A stretch of 64,000 nucleotides of DNA from Clostridiales bacterium. GTDB taxonomy: Bacteria > Bacillota > Clostridia > Lachnospirales > Lachnospiraceae. The stretch covers positions 1 through 64,000 of the forward strand of contig JAGZJZ010000012.1 in NCBI GenBank assembly GCA_018365455.1, given 5' to 3'. The position numbers and the translations under genes were made by a program. Below are positions 52,576 through 62,900 of this stretch, in pieces (the first letter of the stretch is position 1; each line of letters begins with the position of its first letter). The notes under the pieces are model-generated. The model did no database searches. It saw only the letters and a list, made by a program, of their open reading frames with translations, and was not told the DNA's origin.

Positions 52576-53715
52576 TTAGTATTTTCCTTTTTCTCGTACT
52601 ATTTCCAATGCCCTTAAATAGTTATCCGTCTTTGCTCCATACTGAACTGAATTCGTAGATCCAAATATGTATCCTCCCCCCGGCATTAATAATTCCAGGT
52701 TTCTTTCCACCTCTGTCTCAACTTCCGGCAATGATTTTCCTACCAGTGTCTCGCATTGCACGCCAGTCCAAAACGTTAATCTGTCCCCATACTTCTTTTT
52801 TAATATTTCATTACTCATACCGGCACTTTCCTGTACCGATTGATAGCCCCTATATCCGGCATTAACAAAATCATCCATGATGTCCCATATATTACCGCAG
52901 CAATGGTAAAATGGTATCATACCGGCATTTTCAATATCTCTGTTTACCTGATGGATAACAGGCATAAATACATTTCGGATACTTGCCGGACTGATAATGC
53001 ATCCCGAATTCATTCCAAAATCCTGTCCCTGCATCATTATATCTACACCTTTTTTTGCACAATAATCAATTATTTTCCGGTTATAAGAAAAACATACCTG
53101 TCTCATTTTTTCGATTTCTTCCGGCGCTGTCAGTGTAAGCATTAAGTCATGTTCATAATCTCCGTGAAATGCATGAAATAATGGATTATAGATATCGATA
53201 CTCCTGCACAATATCGTCTTTTCTTTCCCAAACCGTTCACAGCAATAGTCAATTAACTCAAATTGAGAGTCGTCTATTTCCTGGATTTCTTCTAGTGCCC
53301 TTTCGATATCTTTTGTTTCGATCTCTTCTTTTCCTTCTTTTTTTGTTACACATGAAATAGAGTCGTTACTTGCAGCATATTTATATGCATTTCCTTTACT
53401 GTCCTGCCATGTTCCCGCACTTATCTCACGTGGCCTGTCTGCGGTATGGTGCTTTTTAGAAGGAACCAATTCCACCGTGACGATGTCATAATCTAATGCC
53501 TCTATTAAGGCTGCATAGTCCTCCTTCATACTTCCAACCACCTCATCCCGGCGATTATCCCAAAGTGCCAGTGTGGTATCTTTTCGGTTCCTCCAGAAGG
53601 TGTGTCTGCCTATTATACGGGATACATGATCATGATCGATTCCCCATTCTCCAATGGGTACCCTGTCCGGCTCTTCATGATTTATTGTTTTAAAAACCCG
53701 TTCCTTCGATATCAT
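52576..53715 (-). CDS. Uroporphyrinogen decarboxylase-fold protein (methyltransferase-like)
   Basis: A 379-residue URO-D superfamily barrel. It keeps HCCGNIWDIMDDF, which corresponds to the HxC zinc ligands of corrinoid/CoM methyltransferases of the MtaA type, and a later Cys (TGVQCETLVG), the third ligand position. The true decarboxylase arginines are not evident. The ATG at 53715 overlaps the esterase stop (ATGA) and has GGAGG upstream. Such proteins recur in carbohydrate operons of gut anaerobes, with unproven function. It is unlikely to serve heme synthesis here. Confidence 0.83.
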   Translation of the reverse strand: MISKERVFKTINHEEPDRVPIGEWGIDHDHVSRIIGRHTFWRNRKDTTLALWDNRRDEVVGSMKEDYAALIEALDYDIVTVELVPSKKHHTADRPREISAGTWQDSKGNAYKYAASNDSISCVTKKEGKEEIETKDIERALEEIQEIDDSQFELIDYCCERFGKEKTILCRSIDIYNPLFHAFHGDYEHDLMLTLTAPEEIEKMRQVCFSYNRKIIDYCAKKGVDIMMQGQDFGMNSGCIISPASIRNVFMPVIHQVNRDIENAGMIPFYHCCGNIWDIMDDFVNAGYRGYQSVQESAGMSNEILKKKYGDRLTFWTGVQCETLVGKSLPEVETEVERNLELLMPGGGYIFGSTNSVQYGAKTDNYLRALEIVREKGKY

Positions 53716-54785
53716 ATGAATTCCTCCATTACCGGTGGTGTATGGGATATTATCCACTGATATGCATGCTCTCCATGCCACTTATGCTCCCCCGGAAAGA
53801 TATCATGGTATAAGTTTTCTTCTTTTCCAAACAGACTCATGGCTCTCCGAACGGTTTCTACCTGAGGAATCACGTTTTCTAAACCATCCCGTCCATTTAG
53901 AAAATCTGCATCCCCTGTTTCAATTAATAACGGTCTTGGACTGATTAATGCTCCGATGTCACCGATATCCGCAGTCCTCCATAAATTTGGAACATAATTA
54001 CAGAGGCAATTATAATTAATGAGCAAAGATTGCAGATACCCATAAAAATAACCGCTAACGACACAGCTTTCTATTCTGGAATCCATCGCAGCCAGCCAGA
54101 GAGACTGCATTCCTCCACCGGATAAACCTGCGCATGCAATGTGTCCATTGATAAAATCACAGCTTAATGCATAGTCCGCCAGCCTCATTAAATCCCACAG
54201 CCACATTCCCATGACCGTTTGTCCCAGAGACATCGCCATCACATTCAAATAGGAACAGGAAGAAGAAAGTAATTTCCCGTCTTCCTCACCCTGATCGTAC
54301 CCCTCTCTTCTTTCACCAAAGCCGCGGGCATCGGGTGCAAATACGATATATCCTTTCCTGGCAAACTCTTCTCCATAGTTGTAGTTGTAGTGGTCAATCG
54401 TTTCCGCTACCGCTTTTTTCTCCCGGACACCCGCTACCGCTTCTTTTCCATTACTGGAATGACCGTGGCAGGCAATTAAAGCCGTTCTTTTTTCACCCTC
54501 TCTTATATCAGTGGGAACTAACATATAAAAAGGCATTAGAATATCTTCTTCGGTATTGATCAATAGCTTCTTTCTGACGTAGCCATCACAAGGAACTTCC
54601 TCTAAAATCACAGGATTCGCCTGACATCTATGCATCTGTTCTGTCCCGATAAGTCTGTGTAGTTGTCGCCTCAGTGAGTCGCTCCACTCATGGAATTCCT
54701 GACTGTTTTTAGCACAAAAACGATGACTTCTCTGCGTCTCTGTAAAAATTCTTTCAAAATGCTGCCTGGATGTATAATAACTCAT
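53712..54785 (-). CDS. Alpha/beta hydrolase (acetyl-xylan-esterase-like)
   Basis: A 357-residue serine hydrolase with no signal peptide. Nucleophile elbow CAGLSGGGMQSLWLA (GLSGG), acidic residue region LLIETGDADFLNGRDG and the catalytic His in HKWHGEHAY. RTALIACHGHSSNGKEA forms the oxyanion region. It resembles the Abhydrolase_7/AXE1-type dienelactone-hydrolase-like esterases. It could remove acetyl or other ester groups from the imported sugar, perhaps supplying the deacetylation step otherwise missing (no nagA in the window). Confidence 0.82.
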   Translation of the reverse strand: MSYYTSRQHFERIFTETQRSHRFCAKNSQEFHEWSDSLRRQLHRLIGTEQMHRCQANPVILEEVPCDGYVRKKLLINTEEDILMPFYMLVPTDIREGEKRTALIACHGHSSNGKEAVAGVREKKAVAETIDHYNYNYGEEFARKGYIVFAPDARGFGERREGYDQGEEDGKLLSSSCSYLNVMAMSLGQTVMGMWLWDLMRLADYALSCDFINGHIACAGLSGGGMQSLWLAAMDSRIESCVVSGYFYGYLQSLLINYNCLCNYVPNLWRTADIGDIGALISPRPLLIETGDADFLNGRDGLENVIPQVETVRRAMSLFGKEENLYHDIFPGEHKWHGEHAYQWIISHTPPVMEEFI

Positions 54786-54802
54786 ATGTTTTCCTCCCTT
54801 TC

Positions 54803-55693
54803 CTATTCTTTTATAGAACCTATCATCACACCTTTAACAAAATACTTTTGAAGATAAGGATAGACCATTAAAATTGGTAAAATGGTAACTATGATAACTG
54901 AATATTTTAACTGCTGTGTTGCAAGACTTCGTTCAAATCCTCCCATAGAAGAACCGCCCATGGATGACTGGGCATTTGATAAAATCAATATTTTTCTTAA
55001 GTACATTTGTATGGGATGCAGGCTTGAATCAGGCAGATACATCATTGCAGCAAAATAGGCATTCCATTGCCCTACTGCATAGAACAGTGTCATAACAGCA
55101 ATAATCGGCTTTGATAGGGGCATAAATATCTTGTAAAATATGAAATATGGAGATGCTCCATCAATTGATGCTGCTTCTTCCAGCGTTTCCGGAATACTTT
55201 CTAAAAAACTTTTGCATACAATTAAATTCCATGCACTGATTAAATATGGAAAAATACAAGCCCACCTGGTATTATATAATCCAATATTATTTACCAGGAG
55301 AAACATGGGTATCATACCTCCGCTGAAGTACAGGGTAAACATTACAAATAACATTAGTTTTCTTCTCAGAAAAAATCTTCTTCTGGAAAGCGGGTAGGCA
55401 GATAGCAGGGTAAGGGCAACACTTGTTACCGTTCCTACAACTGTATACCAAAGTGTGTTGCCATAAGCTCCCCAAATCTCTTTATCTTCAAAAACCATTT
55501 TATACGCCTGGGTGGAAAATCCTTTTGGTAAAAAGAAAATATCATTTTTGGCAACGTGCTCCGCACCGCTGATTGACATGCTCAGTGTATAGACCAAAGG
55601 ATACAAAGCTATCACAGAGCAAAGCACTACAAATATATAAACGCAGACCAGGAAAGCCTTGTCACTTAGATTGCGTCTTCGTGATTTATTCAT
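54803..55693 (-). CDS. LplC-like ABC sugar permease
   Basis: A 296-residue CUT1 permease with six helices, N-terminal SMSISGAEHVAKNDIFFLPKG typical of the LplC/YtcP group, and the EAA loop PETLEEAASIDGASPYFIFYKIFMPL. AAAGGGG precedes the ATG. Its binding partner ATPase is not in the operon, which is usual for Lpl systems that use MsmX. Confidence 0.93.
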   Translation of the reverse strand: MNKSRRRNLSDKAFLVCVYIFVVLCSVIALYPLVYTLSMSISGAEHVAKNDIFFLPKGFSTQAYKMVFEDKEIWGAYGNTLWYTVVGTVTSVALTLLSAYPLSRRRFFLRRKLMLFVMFTLYFSGGMIPMFLLVNNIGLYNTRWACIFPYLISAWNLIVCKSFLESIPETLEEAASIDGASPYFIFYKIFMPLSKPIIAVMTLFYAVGQWNAYFAAMMYLPDSSLHPIQMYLRKILILSNAQSSMGGSSMGGFERSLATQQLKYSVIIVTILPILMVYPYLQKYFVKGVMIGSIKE

Positions 55694-55708
55694 AAATTGT
55701 ACCCCTTT

Positions 55709-56650
55709 CTACCATAGTGATGTATCACTGAATTTTTTGCTAAACCAATTTGCTCCAACGATAAATACCATATTAATTACAGAATTAAACAGCCCGATAG
55801 CAGTTCCAAAACTATAGTCAGATTGTACAATCCCCCTTCGGTATGTATAAGTAGATATAACATCAGCCACCTCGTATGTAGAAGGTGCATACATCAGAAT
55901 TATTTTCTCAAAACCAACGCTCATAATATTTCCCATATTCAAAACAAGCATAATGATTATGGTCGGCATAATACAGGGAAGTGTAATATGAAGCATCTGC
56001 TGAAAACGGTTTGCACCATCTACTCTGGCGCTTTCGTATAACGCAATATCAACACCTGATAAAGCTGCTAAATAAATAATGGAATTCCATCCGAATGTCT
56101 GCCAGATATTACTTATAACATACAGAAACCGAAAGTATTTCGGCTCTGTCATAAAACTGACAGCGTCTTTACCGGTAATCAATGTATAAATTGTATTTAC
56201 TACTCCGGTTGTAGGTGATAGAAAATTACTCATTAAACCGACTATAACCACAATGGAGATAAAATATGGCATATAACTAATTGTCTGAACAACCTTTTGA
56301 AATTTTTTGGATCTGATTTCATTTACAGCCAAGGCGAAAATAATTGGAAATGGAAAACTCCATACCAGCGTATACAGTCCAATTAAGAACGTATTCTTTA
56401 AAAGTCTTGGAAAAAACGGATTTCTGAATACCTGCATAAAGTTGTCCAATCCTACAAACGGCGAACCGTTAATACCAAGAGCCGGCTTAAAGTCTACAAA
56501 CGCAAGAAGCAGCCCTCCCATTGGTAAATACGCAAATATAAAAAAGAATAATATCATAGGTATACACATAACCAAAAGATGGCGGTCACGGTAAATGAGC
56601 CTTTTCAGCGGGACTTTGGTTCTTTTTGCAGTACTTAGATTTTTCTTCAT
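55709..56650 (-). CDS. LplB-like ABC sugar permease
   Basis: A 313-residue CUT1 permease: MCIPMILFFFIFAYLPMGGLLLAFVDFKP near the N terminus is the LplB opening, and the EAA loop is DIALYESARVDGANRFQQMLHITLP. GAGGGGGTATAAAGC precedes the ATG. It forms the heterodimer with the LplC-like protein. Confidence 0.93.
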   Translation of the reverse strand: MKKNLSTAKRTKVPLKRLIYRDRHLLVMCIPMILFFFIFAYLPMGGLLLAFVDFKPALGINGSPFVGLDNFMQVFRNPFFPRLLKNTFLIGLYTLVWSFPFPIIFALAVNEIRSKKFQKVVQTISYMPYFISIVVIVGLMSNFLSPTTGVVNTIYTLITGKDAVSFMTEPKYFRFLYVISNIWQTFGWNSIIYLAALSGVDIALYESARVDGANRFQQMLHITLPCIMPTIIIMLVLNMGNIMSVGFEKIILMYAPSTYEVADVISTYTYRRGIVQSDYSFGTAIGLFNSVINMVFIVGANWFSKKFSDTSLW

Positions 56651-56720
56651 GCTTTATACCCCCTCTATACCTTTTTTGTAAAGCAGAGTTCCCTGCCGCC
56701 CCCTGCTTTACTATAATCAA

Positions 56721-58451
56721 CTAATTTGCCTTAAACCGCTCATAAGCACTTTGATGCACTTCCAACAGCTGGGATAATCCATAGGATTCTACAGCAGCCA
56801 CATACTCATCGAATTTATCCAGAGACTCTTTTCCTTCAATAAATTTTATAGCCATTTCATCGCAATAAGTTTCGATATTCGTTTCGACCTCAGTACGTAT
56901 CGCGTTTTCATCATCGGTAAATGCAAGCGCTGCCTTCGTTCCACTGTTTGGGAATGGCTGCCGGATCTGGTCGCTTGTAAAGCTATTGGCAAATTCAATA
57001 ATTTCCGGCTGATCTGCCCATAATACTTCATATCCCTCTTTTGCCTGAGGATAAGGAAGCTGTCCCCATGCACCTAAAGAACGTAAATACTCCTGTGCCC
57101 CAATTCCGTCCGGGTTATTTACAGCATCCTGAGTTAACGTGATCTTACCGTCTTCTGATTTTGTATAACTGACATCCTCTACACCAAAGTTTGTAAGTGC
57201 AACTCCCTCAGCAGATAAAGTTTGAAAATCAAGCCACTTCATTGCCAGTTCCGGATTTTTGCAGTCCTTAGAGATAGCTGCTGTTTTCCAGACAGACCAC
57301 CGGTTAGTTATCATGGATTTCCCTTCTGGATTTTTAATAGGCTGCACTGCGACCCAATTTGCATCCTCAACCCCAGCCGTTTTCAAATTTCCATTGTAAG
57401 TTGCAATGTTAGACATCCAGTCACTGGATAACGATCCCAATAAATCCCTGCTGATCTTTTCTGAAGTTTTATCATAACCTGCTGTTGCATATTCCGGATC
57501 CAGGAGTCCTTCCACATATAATTTATTTAAAAATTCCAATGTCTTTTTGAACCCGTCTGTAGTATCCTTGAAAAATACTTTTCCATCTTCACCTACATCC
57601 CAGCGGCATTCCGCATTGCCGGAACGATACAGTCCAAAAGCTTCTCCAAAACGATAAATATCACGCACATTAAATGTTGCCGTTAATGGTATTTCATCCG
57701 CCTTTCCATTTCCATTTGGATCCTGGGTCTTAAAGGCCTTTAAAACGTTGTACCAGTCATCCAGGGTTTCCGGTACCTCAAGATTTAATTTATCCAGCCA
57801 ATCTTTACGGATCATTGACACATTCGGACATACATTTGCTCCCGGATCAGTCAATTCTCCTGTTTCCAACTCTTCTGCTGTATTTATAAATCCTTCTCCA
57901 AATCCGGGGTATGCATATATATTACCGTCTGCCGCCGTTATTCCCGAACGTACTACCGGATATTTCTCCATAAGCTGGTTTAAATAATAGGCATTTTCAT
58001 CAATTAATTGGTTTAAAGGCATTGCAATACCATCAAATCCCAGTTGATCGGCATTTGCTTCCCAGGGTATGACAAAGATATCCGGTAAATTTTTACCTGA
58101 AGCCAGCCTGGTTCCCATCACCTGATCATAGTCATTAATTGGAATTGCTTCCCATACGATTTTAACACCGGTCAACTTTTCAAACTCTTCATATACAGGA
58201 AGATTGTCATTGTAACTTTTTGTTGCAAACCAATTATCCATGGTTGCTATAGTCAATGTCTCTTTGCCGGGTTCCGCCAGCGGCAGTTGGGGTTTTTCAG
58301 CTTTTTTTACCGTCTCAGTTCCCTGTGCTTCCGTTTTTTGTTCCCCCTTTGATTCTGCCTCTACTTCTCCTTTTGTTTGTGCACAACCTGCTAATAAACT
58401 CACTGCTAATGCTCCTGCTACTACTCCTGTCATTTTCTTGTACCTTCTCAT
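56721..58451 (-). CDS. LplA-like extracellular sugar-binding lipoprotein
   Basis: A 576-residue lipoprotein (lipobox LLAGC), a length typical of LplA-type proteins. It has a Glu/Lys/Thr-rich linker (about 25-55), then the binding fold (TIATMDNWFATKSYNDNLPVYEEFEKLTGVKIVWEAIP, LPDIFVIPWEA, GNGKADEIPLTATF). AGAGGAAGAAGG precedes the ATG. It heads the nine-gene operon and is divergent from the AraC regulator. It probably delivers an oligosaccharide or glycopeptide to the LplB/C permeases. Confidence 0.92.
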   Translation of the reverse strand: MRRYKKMTGVVAGALAVSLLAGCAQTKGEVEAESKGEQKTEAQGTETVKKAEKPQLPLAEPGKETLTIATMDNWFATKSYNDNLPVYEEFEKLTGVKIVWEAIPINDYDQVMGTRLASGKNLPDIFVIPWEANADQLGFDGIAMPLNQLIDENAYYLNQLMEKYPVVRSGITAADGNIYAYPGFGEGFINTAEELETGELTDPGANVCPNVSMIRKDWLDKLNLEVPETLDDWYNVLKAFKTQDPNGNGKADEIPLTATFNVRDIYRFGEAFGLYRSGNAECRWDVGEDGKVFFKDTTDGFKKTLEFLNKLYVEGLLDPEYATAGYDKTSEKISRDLLGSLSSDWMSNIATYNGNLKTAGVEDANWVAVQPIKNPEGKSMITNRWSVWKTAAISKDCKNPELAMKWLDFQTLSAEGVALTNFGVEDVSYTKSEDGKITLTQDAVNNPDGIGAQEYLRSLGAWGQLPYPQAKEGYEVLWADQPEIIEFANSFTSDQIRQPFPNSGTKAALAFTDDENAIRTEVETNIETYCDEMAIKFIEGKESLDKFDEYVAAVESYGLSQLLEVHQSAYERFKAN

Positions 58452-58550
58452 CCTTCTTCCTCTCTTTCTTCATAATCATATGTTTTATTCATTATGTAGT
58501 ACATTAATTGAGTTCGCATTGGGTTTTTTTTGTTTATTTTGTATATTTCC

Positions 58551-58653
58551 ATTATATTAATAATTTATTAGTTTGTCTTAACTCATTTTGCGGACATTTT
58601 TATATACTAACATATATTGACATATTTTCTTAATCAGTAATTTATGTTATACT
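58551..58653. promoter_or_regulatory. Divergent promoters of the Lpl operon and its AraC regulator
   Basis: Minus strand AAGACA (58574-58579), 17 bases, TATAAT (58551-58556) would serve the operon; the poor -35 suits an activated promoter. On the plus strand TATACT (58648-58653) is a -10 for the regulator gene, with no good -35. Confidence 0.55.
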
Positions 58654-58687
58654 ATTTAATCATATCATTAAGAAGAAGGTGCGCTAC

Positions 58688-59623
58688 ATGGAAAATAATC
58701 CCAGTTTCAATGCCATGCATCAGGACGAAACTGCTGATAACAATTATCATGATCTGGTAAATAATTTTGAAATTACTTATAAAATCACACTTCCAACCGA
58801 ACAGCTGAATGCCCTGATACATTATCATGAATGCTTTGAAATTATATTTTATATCTCTGCAAATATAGAAGCCTATATTGACGATATCCATTACGATCTT
58901 CATTCACAGGATGTTTTAATTGTTCCTCCCAGGAAGTTACATAAAATTATTTATCCGGAAAAACAAAATTATATCCGTTATGTGTTCTATTTTACAGAAG
59001 ACCACATCAAAAATGCTTTTAGCCCCACTTTGGTAAAAAAAGCTTTAAATTTATTTCTGAACCGGTCTTATCAAAAAGCTTCGCTGTCTGTACCTGACTT
59101 CATCCGTATTAACAGTTTGTTCTCCAATATGTATCACCATAAAAGCCAATTCTCTTCCGCCAACCTGTATTTACTAAATACATACTCCTCCGTGATTCTC
59201 CAGGAACTTTACGTCATATTTAAAAACCTGCCTGCCTATGAAAAAGCAGAGACAGATATGTCCCCGGTAGAGCAAATACTTAAGTATATTAACGGGCATT
59301 ATTCCGAAAATATTTCCCTGGAGGATTTTGAGAAAATTTTTTATCTGGATAAATCATACATATGCAGAGTATTTCGTAAGACCATGGGAATATCCCTGGT
59401 GAATTATCTTCAGCATAAACGAATTCTGGAAGCACAGCAATTACTTTTAAACAGCGATGAATCCATCATTGATATCAGCCTGGAATGCGGATTCAACAAT
59501 ATACAGCATTTCTACCGCGTATTTAAAAAGGTAACTCATTTGACACCAAATGAATTTAAAAAGCATCAGACTAGTTCTGTTCTGGGACAATCCTTCGTAC
59601 CCTTGGAAAATTCCAACAAGTAA
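58688..59623 (+). CDS. AraC-family transcriptional regulator
   Basis: A 311-residue regulator with an N-terminal cupin (HYHECFEIIFYISANIEAYIDDIHYDLHSQDVLIVPPRKLHKI) that would bind sugar, and a C-terminal AraC double helix-turn-helix (ISLEDFEKIFYLDKSYICRVFRK, IIDISLECGFNNIQHFYRVFKK). The ATG at 58688 follows GAAGGTG; an in-frame GTG at 58679 lies in that site. It is divergent from the Lpl operon, and most likely its activator. Confidence 0.93.
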   Translation: MENNPSFNAMHQDETADNNYHDLVNNFEITYKITLPTEQLNALIHYHECFEIIFYISANIEAYIDDIHYDLHSQDVLIVPPRKLHKIIYPEKQNYIRYVFYFTEDHIKNAFSPTLVKKALNLFLNRSYQKASLSVPDFIRINSLFSNMYHHKSQFSSANLYLLNTYSSVILQELYVIFKNLPAYEKAETDMSPVEQILKYINGHYSENISLEDFEKIFYLDKSYICRVFRKTMGISLVNYLQHKRILEAQQLLLNSDESIIDISLECGFNNIQHFYRVFKKVTHLTPNEFKKHQTSSVLGQSFVPLENSNK

Positions 59624-59758
59624 AGTCGTACTAAAAAAGGAAGCAGCTGTTCCGGTTATACTTAACCGGAAACAGCTGCCTCCTTTTTTTGAATGGTCCA
59701 TTTTAAAATGTTTGGCTTATATCACTATCATACAATTTAACATTCCAAAACTTTAATT
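59624..59758. terminator. Bidirectional terminator between araC-type gene and GH101 gene
   Basis: A very strong hairpin at 59633-59689 (AAGG-AGCAGCTGTTCCGGTTA with its complement) has T-tracts on both strands. The rest of this stretch is AT-rich spacer. Confidence 0.9.
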
Positions 59759-59760
59759 TT

Positions 59761-59935
59761 ACTACCATGTTGTTATTTTACGATACAAAGATTTGATTTT
59801 ACTACCATGTTATTTTACGATACAAAGCTTTATTTTTACTACTATGTTATTTTACGATACAAAGCTTTATTTTACTAACCATGTTATTTTACGATATAAA
59901 TCTTTATTTTTACCGCTGTACTACTTTACAATATT
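59761..59935. repeat. Four 36-40 bp tandem repeats running into the GH101 stop codon
   Basis: Units at 59761-59800, 59801-59837, 59838-59873 and 59874-59911 share ACTACCATGTTATTTTACGA and TACAAAG. A fifth, diverged copy covers the stop codon (CTTTACAATATTAAG, 59924-59938). Read on the minus strand each repeat ends in codons resembling Ile-Val-Lys-stop, the real C terminus of the GH101 protein. Confidence 0.85.
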
Positions 59936-62900
59936 AAGCCAAATACTATCACTTTTGTTATTATAAGTTTTAACCGTAATCTTTACTTTACCTTTTTTCA
60001 GTGCCGTTACTTTTCCGCTTGCACTTACTGTAGCAATTTTAGGTTTACTGGAGGTGTAGGTTACTTTACCTGCACTTCCCTTTGAAAGGGTCGTCTTCAG
60101 TTTCATGGTTTTCTTTACTTTTAATCTGTCTGATTTCGCTGCCAGTTTAACACTTTTGGGCTTTTTCTTTACGGTAATGGTACAGCTTGCACTTTTATTG
60201 TTTGGTGTTGTTACTGTTATGGTTGCGGTACCTGGCTTCTTCGCCGTGATCCTGCCTTTTTTATCAACTGTAACTATCTTTTTGTCGCTGCTTTTCCATT
60301 TAAGGGTGCCTGCGCTGACACCGGATGGCTTCAGGTTCACAGTTAACTTAAATTTCTCTTTTTCTCCAAGCGTTTTTTTCTTCACATTTAGCTTAATTGA
60401 AGAAACGGTCTTTTTTACTAAACCTTTTACTGCCTGATTCAGTTTATTATAGAGTGCATCTACTGTTTTCTGGTCCGCATTTACATTTGCCAATACTGCA
60501 TCAATCTGTGAGAACAGATCTTTTACGGCTTTCACTGTTTTGTCTGTGTACTTGCTGAATGAAATTGCCTTTGCACTTTGATAAGCACTGTTTAACTTTG
60601 TCTTATCTGCGCGTTTTACCAGCTGGCTTTCTGCAACTTTTGCCTGTGCAAGTAAGTCTGAACCTTCTTTTTCAGATACATTAGAAGTATCTGCCAGAAC
60701 TGTTTCGATTCTTGCCAGAACCTGCTTCATAGCGGCGAAACTGTTGGATGTATAAGCAGCATCTTTTCCGTTATAAGTATTGTAGATGGTTCTGAGACTA
60801 TCAACTACATTCTTTTGTACTACTTTTACCAGTGATTTCTGTGCAGCTGTCATTCTGACAACGGCTGCGTCCAGTTTCGCCTGTGTCAGGTCTGTACTGT
60901 TGGCAATTAAGTTCTCTACTTCTTTGATTGCATTTTGTAAAGTTGTATAGGAATCTTTTGTATAATTGCCCTGTACTACTTTCTTTGCTTCTGTCAATGC
61001 GTTCTGGGCTTCTACGATTTTAACAAGTCCGTTGATTGCATCATTCAGGTTCTTTGTTGCAGCATCTACTGCTTCCTGGTCCTTACGGTCTACCTTCTTG
61101 GCATTTTCCAGCGCTGATGCCAGTCTTGCGTAGCTGATTGCCGTGTACTCAACCGGATTCTTAGCTTCTGCCTGTTTAATCAATTCATCCAGGGCACCTT
61201 TTATCAGATTCGCTGCTGCTTTTTCCAAAGCATCATAAGCCTCTTTCATCTCTGCAGCTGTTGTGTCCTGACTGTCTAATGCTTCTTTTGCTGCATCAAG
61301 TGCTTCTTTAAATACTTTCCAGGATTGTGCTGTGTAATCTGCTTCCTTTAAGTCCTTGTTTGCATCATACAGCTGCTGTAACTGGTCTTTCATATCTGTG
61401 CTATATTTCACACCGATATTATCTAAGATCAATGCATATGCAGATGTTGGATTGGAATCTGTAGGTTTCAAAATAGCTTTTTCATAGAAGTAAATCTGAT
61501 AATCCTCAGCATCTCCGGTTGTAAAAGTTCCTTTAAATGTTGACTTTGTATTCTTATCTCCGGTGGTCGGGGTATGGGTCAGTTTTACCTCTGTAGCATT
61601 ATCATGGTCTTTGAATGCCAGTTTACCATCTGCTCCCTGGCTAACCGGTTTCACATAGACTACATAATCGCAGCCATCTTCTAATGTATAATCAAAGGTT
61701 AAATCATAAGAAGTATTCGGCTGGAGTTTTAAACCGCTTTCATTGGTAACCACATATCTGCCCACTTCATTTTCGTTGAGTTTTAAGGAGTTTTCTCCAT
61801 CTAATACCCAGGTCATTACTGGTCCGACTTTGTCTTCGCCCGGTTTTACAATTTCATTATTGTCATTTGCATTGCTTCTATCGGATGCGATATGAATTTT
61901 TCTGGATCCGCCGCCATATTCTAACGGTCCCCAGCCTTCATAGGTGTTTTCAAAGTCTTCATAGAGCACATAATCTGAATTGTTTACATCATCTTCTTTT
62001 GTTGTATGCTGCCATACTTTTACGTCGTCAAATTTAACCACTCCATCGCCTTTTTCTGCGGTCAGCTTAATCTGTGCTGTGGTTACCCCTTCCGGAACGG
62101 TAAACTCAACATCCATTCTCTGCCATCTGGTTCCCACATACTTGAAGGAAGAACGGTGTACACCGTCTTTTCCGGTAACAAAGTTTGTATAAGGCTGACC
62201 TCCTATGGTCACTTCAATAGAAGATTTACGTCCGTTCTGAGTTTCTGTCCAGACACCTACGGTGTAGTCCTGACCCGGCTTCAGACCTGTCATTTCCTGG
62301 GTGAGTGTTCCACCCTCGCTCTTAAACTGCGCATAGCGGTCCCAACGGTTTTCGCTCATTTCTTTTGAGATATCATAGTTTTCTTTACCCGGTACGATCT
62401 CAATGGACGCATCCCCGGTTTTTTCCCATACGCCGCCTTCGTCTGCAAATTTTTCTGCATTGAATGCAAAATCCTTTACAGGACTTCCTTCGCCCCAGTC
62501 TCCTGCTGCTTCCAGTACCTGAGTGCTTGTGGAAGGGTATAATACATATGGTGTATTTTTCTCGCTGTTGATGGTGATTGTGCCACCATTATTCGAGATT
62601 GTGCTAACTTTTACTTTTCCCTGCTGTGTGGTCTCATATAAATCAAAGGAAGCAACTTTCTTAAATTCATCTGTCAGTTCCCAGGTTGTGGGATTGCCTG
62701 TTGTATTCCAATGATACAGTTTTGCGCCTCCGTTAATATCTAACTTGTCGCCTGTTTTGATATCCCAGCTCCATGGAATCAGGGAAGTTGCCTCTCCTGC
62801 ATGGCGTTCGCCTTCATCTGTTGTGGTTCCTGTATCAGCCCAGGATGAGATTAATTTTCCGTCCTGACGTAATTCCACCATCTTTGTTTCTTTATTTCTT

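Noticed and set aside
52576..53715. Heme-pathway uroporphyrinogen decarboxylase
   Set aside because: No other heme genes are near, the methyltransferase-type zinc ligands are present, and it is embedded in a sugar operon.
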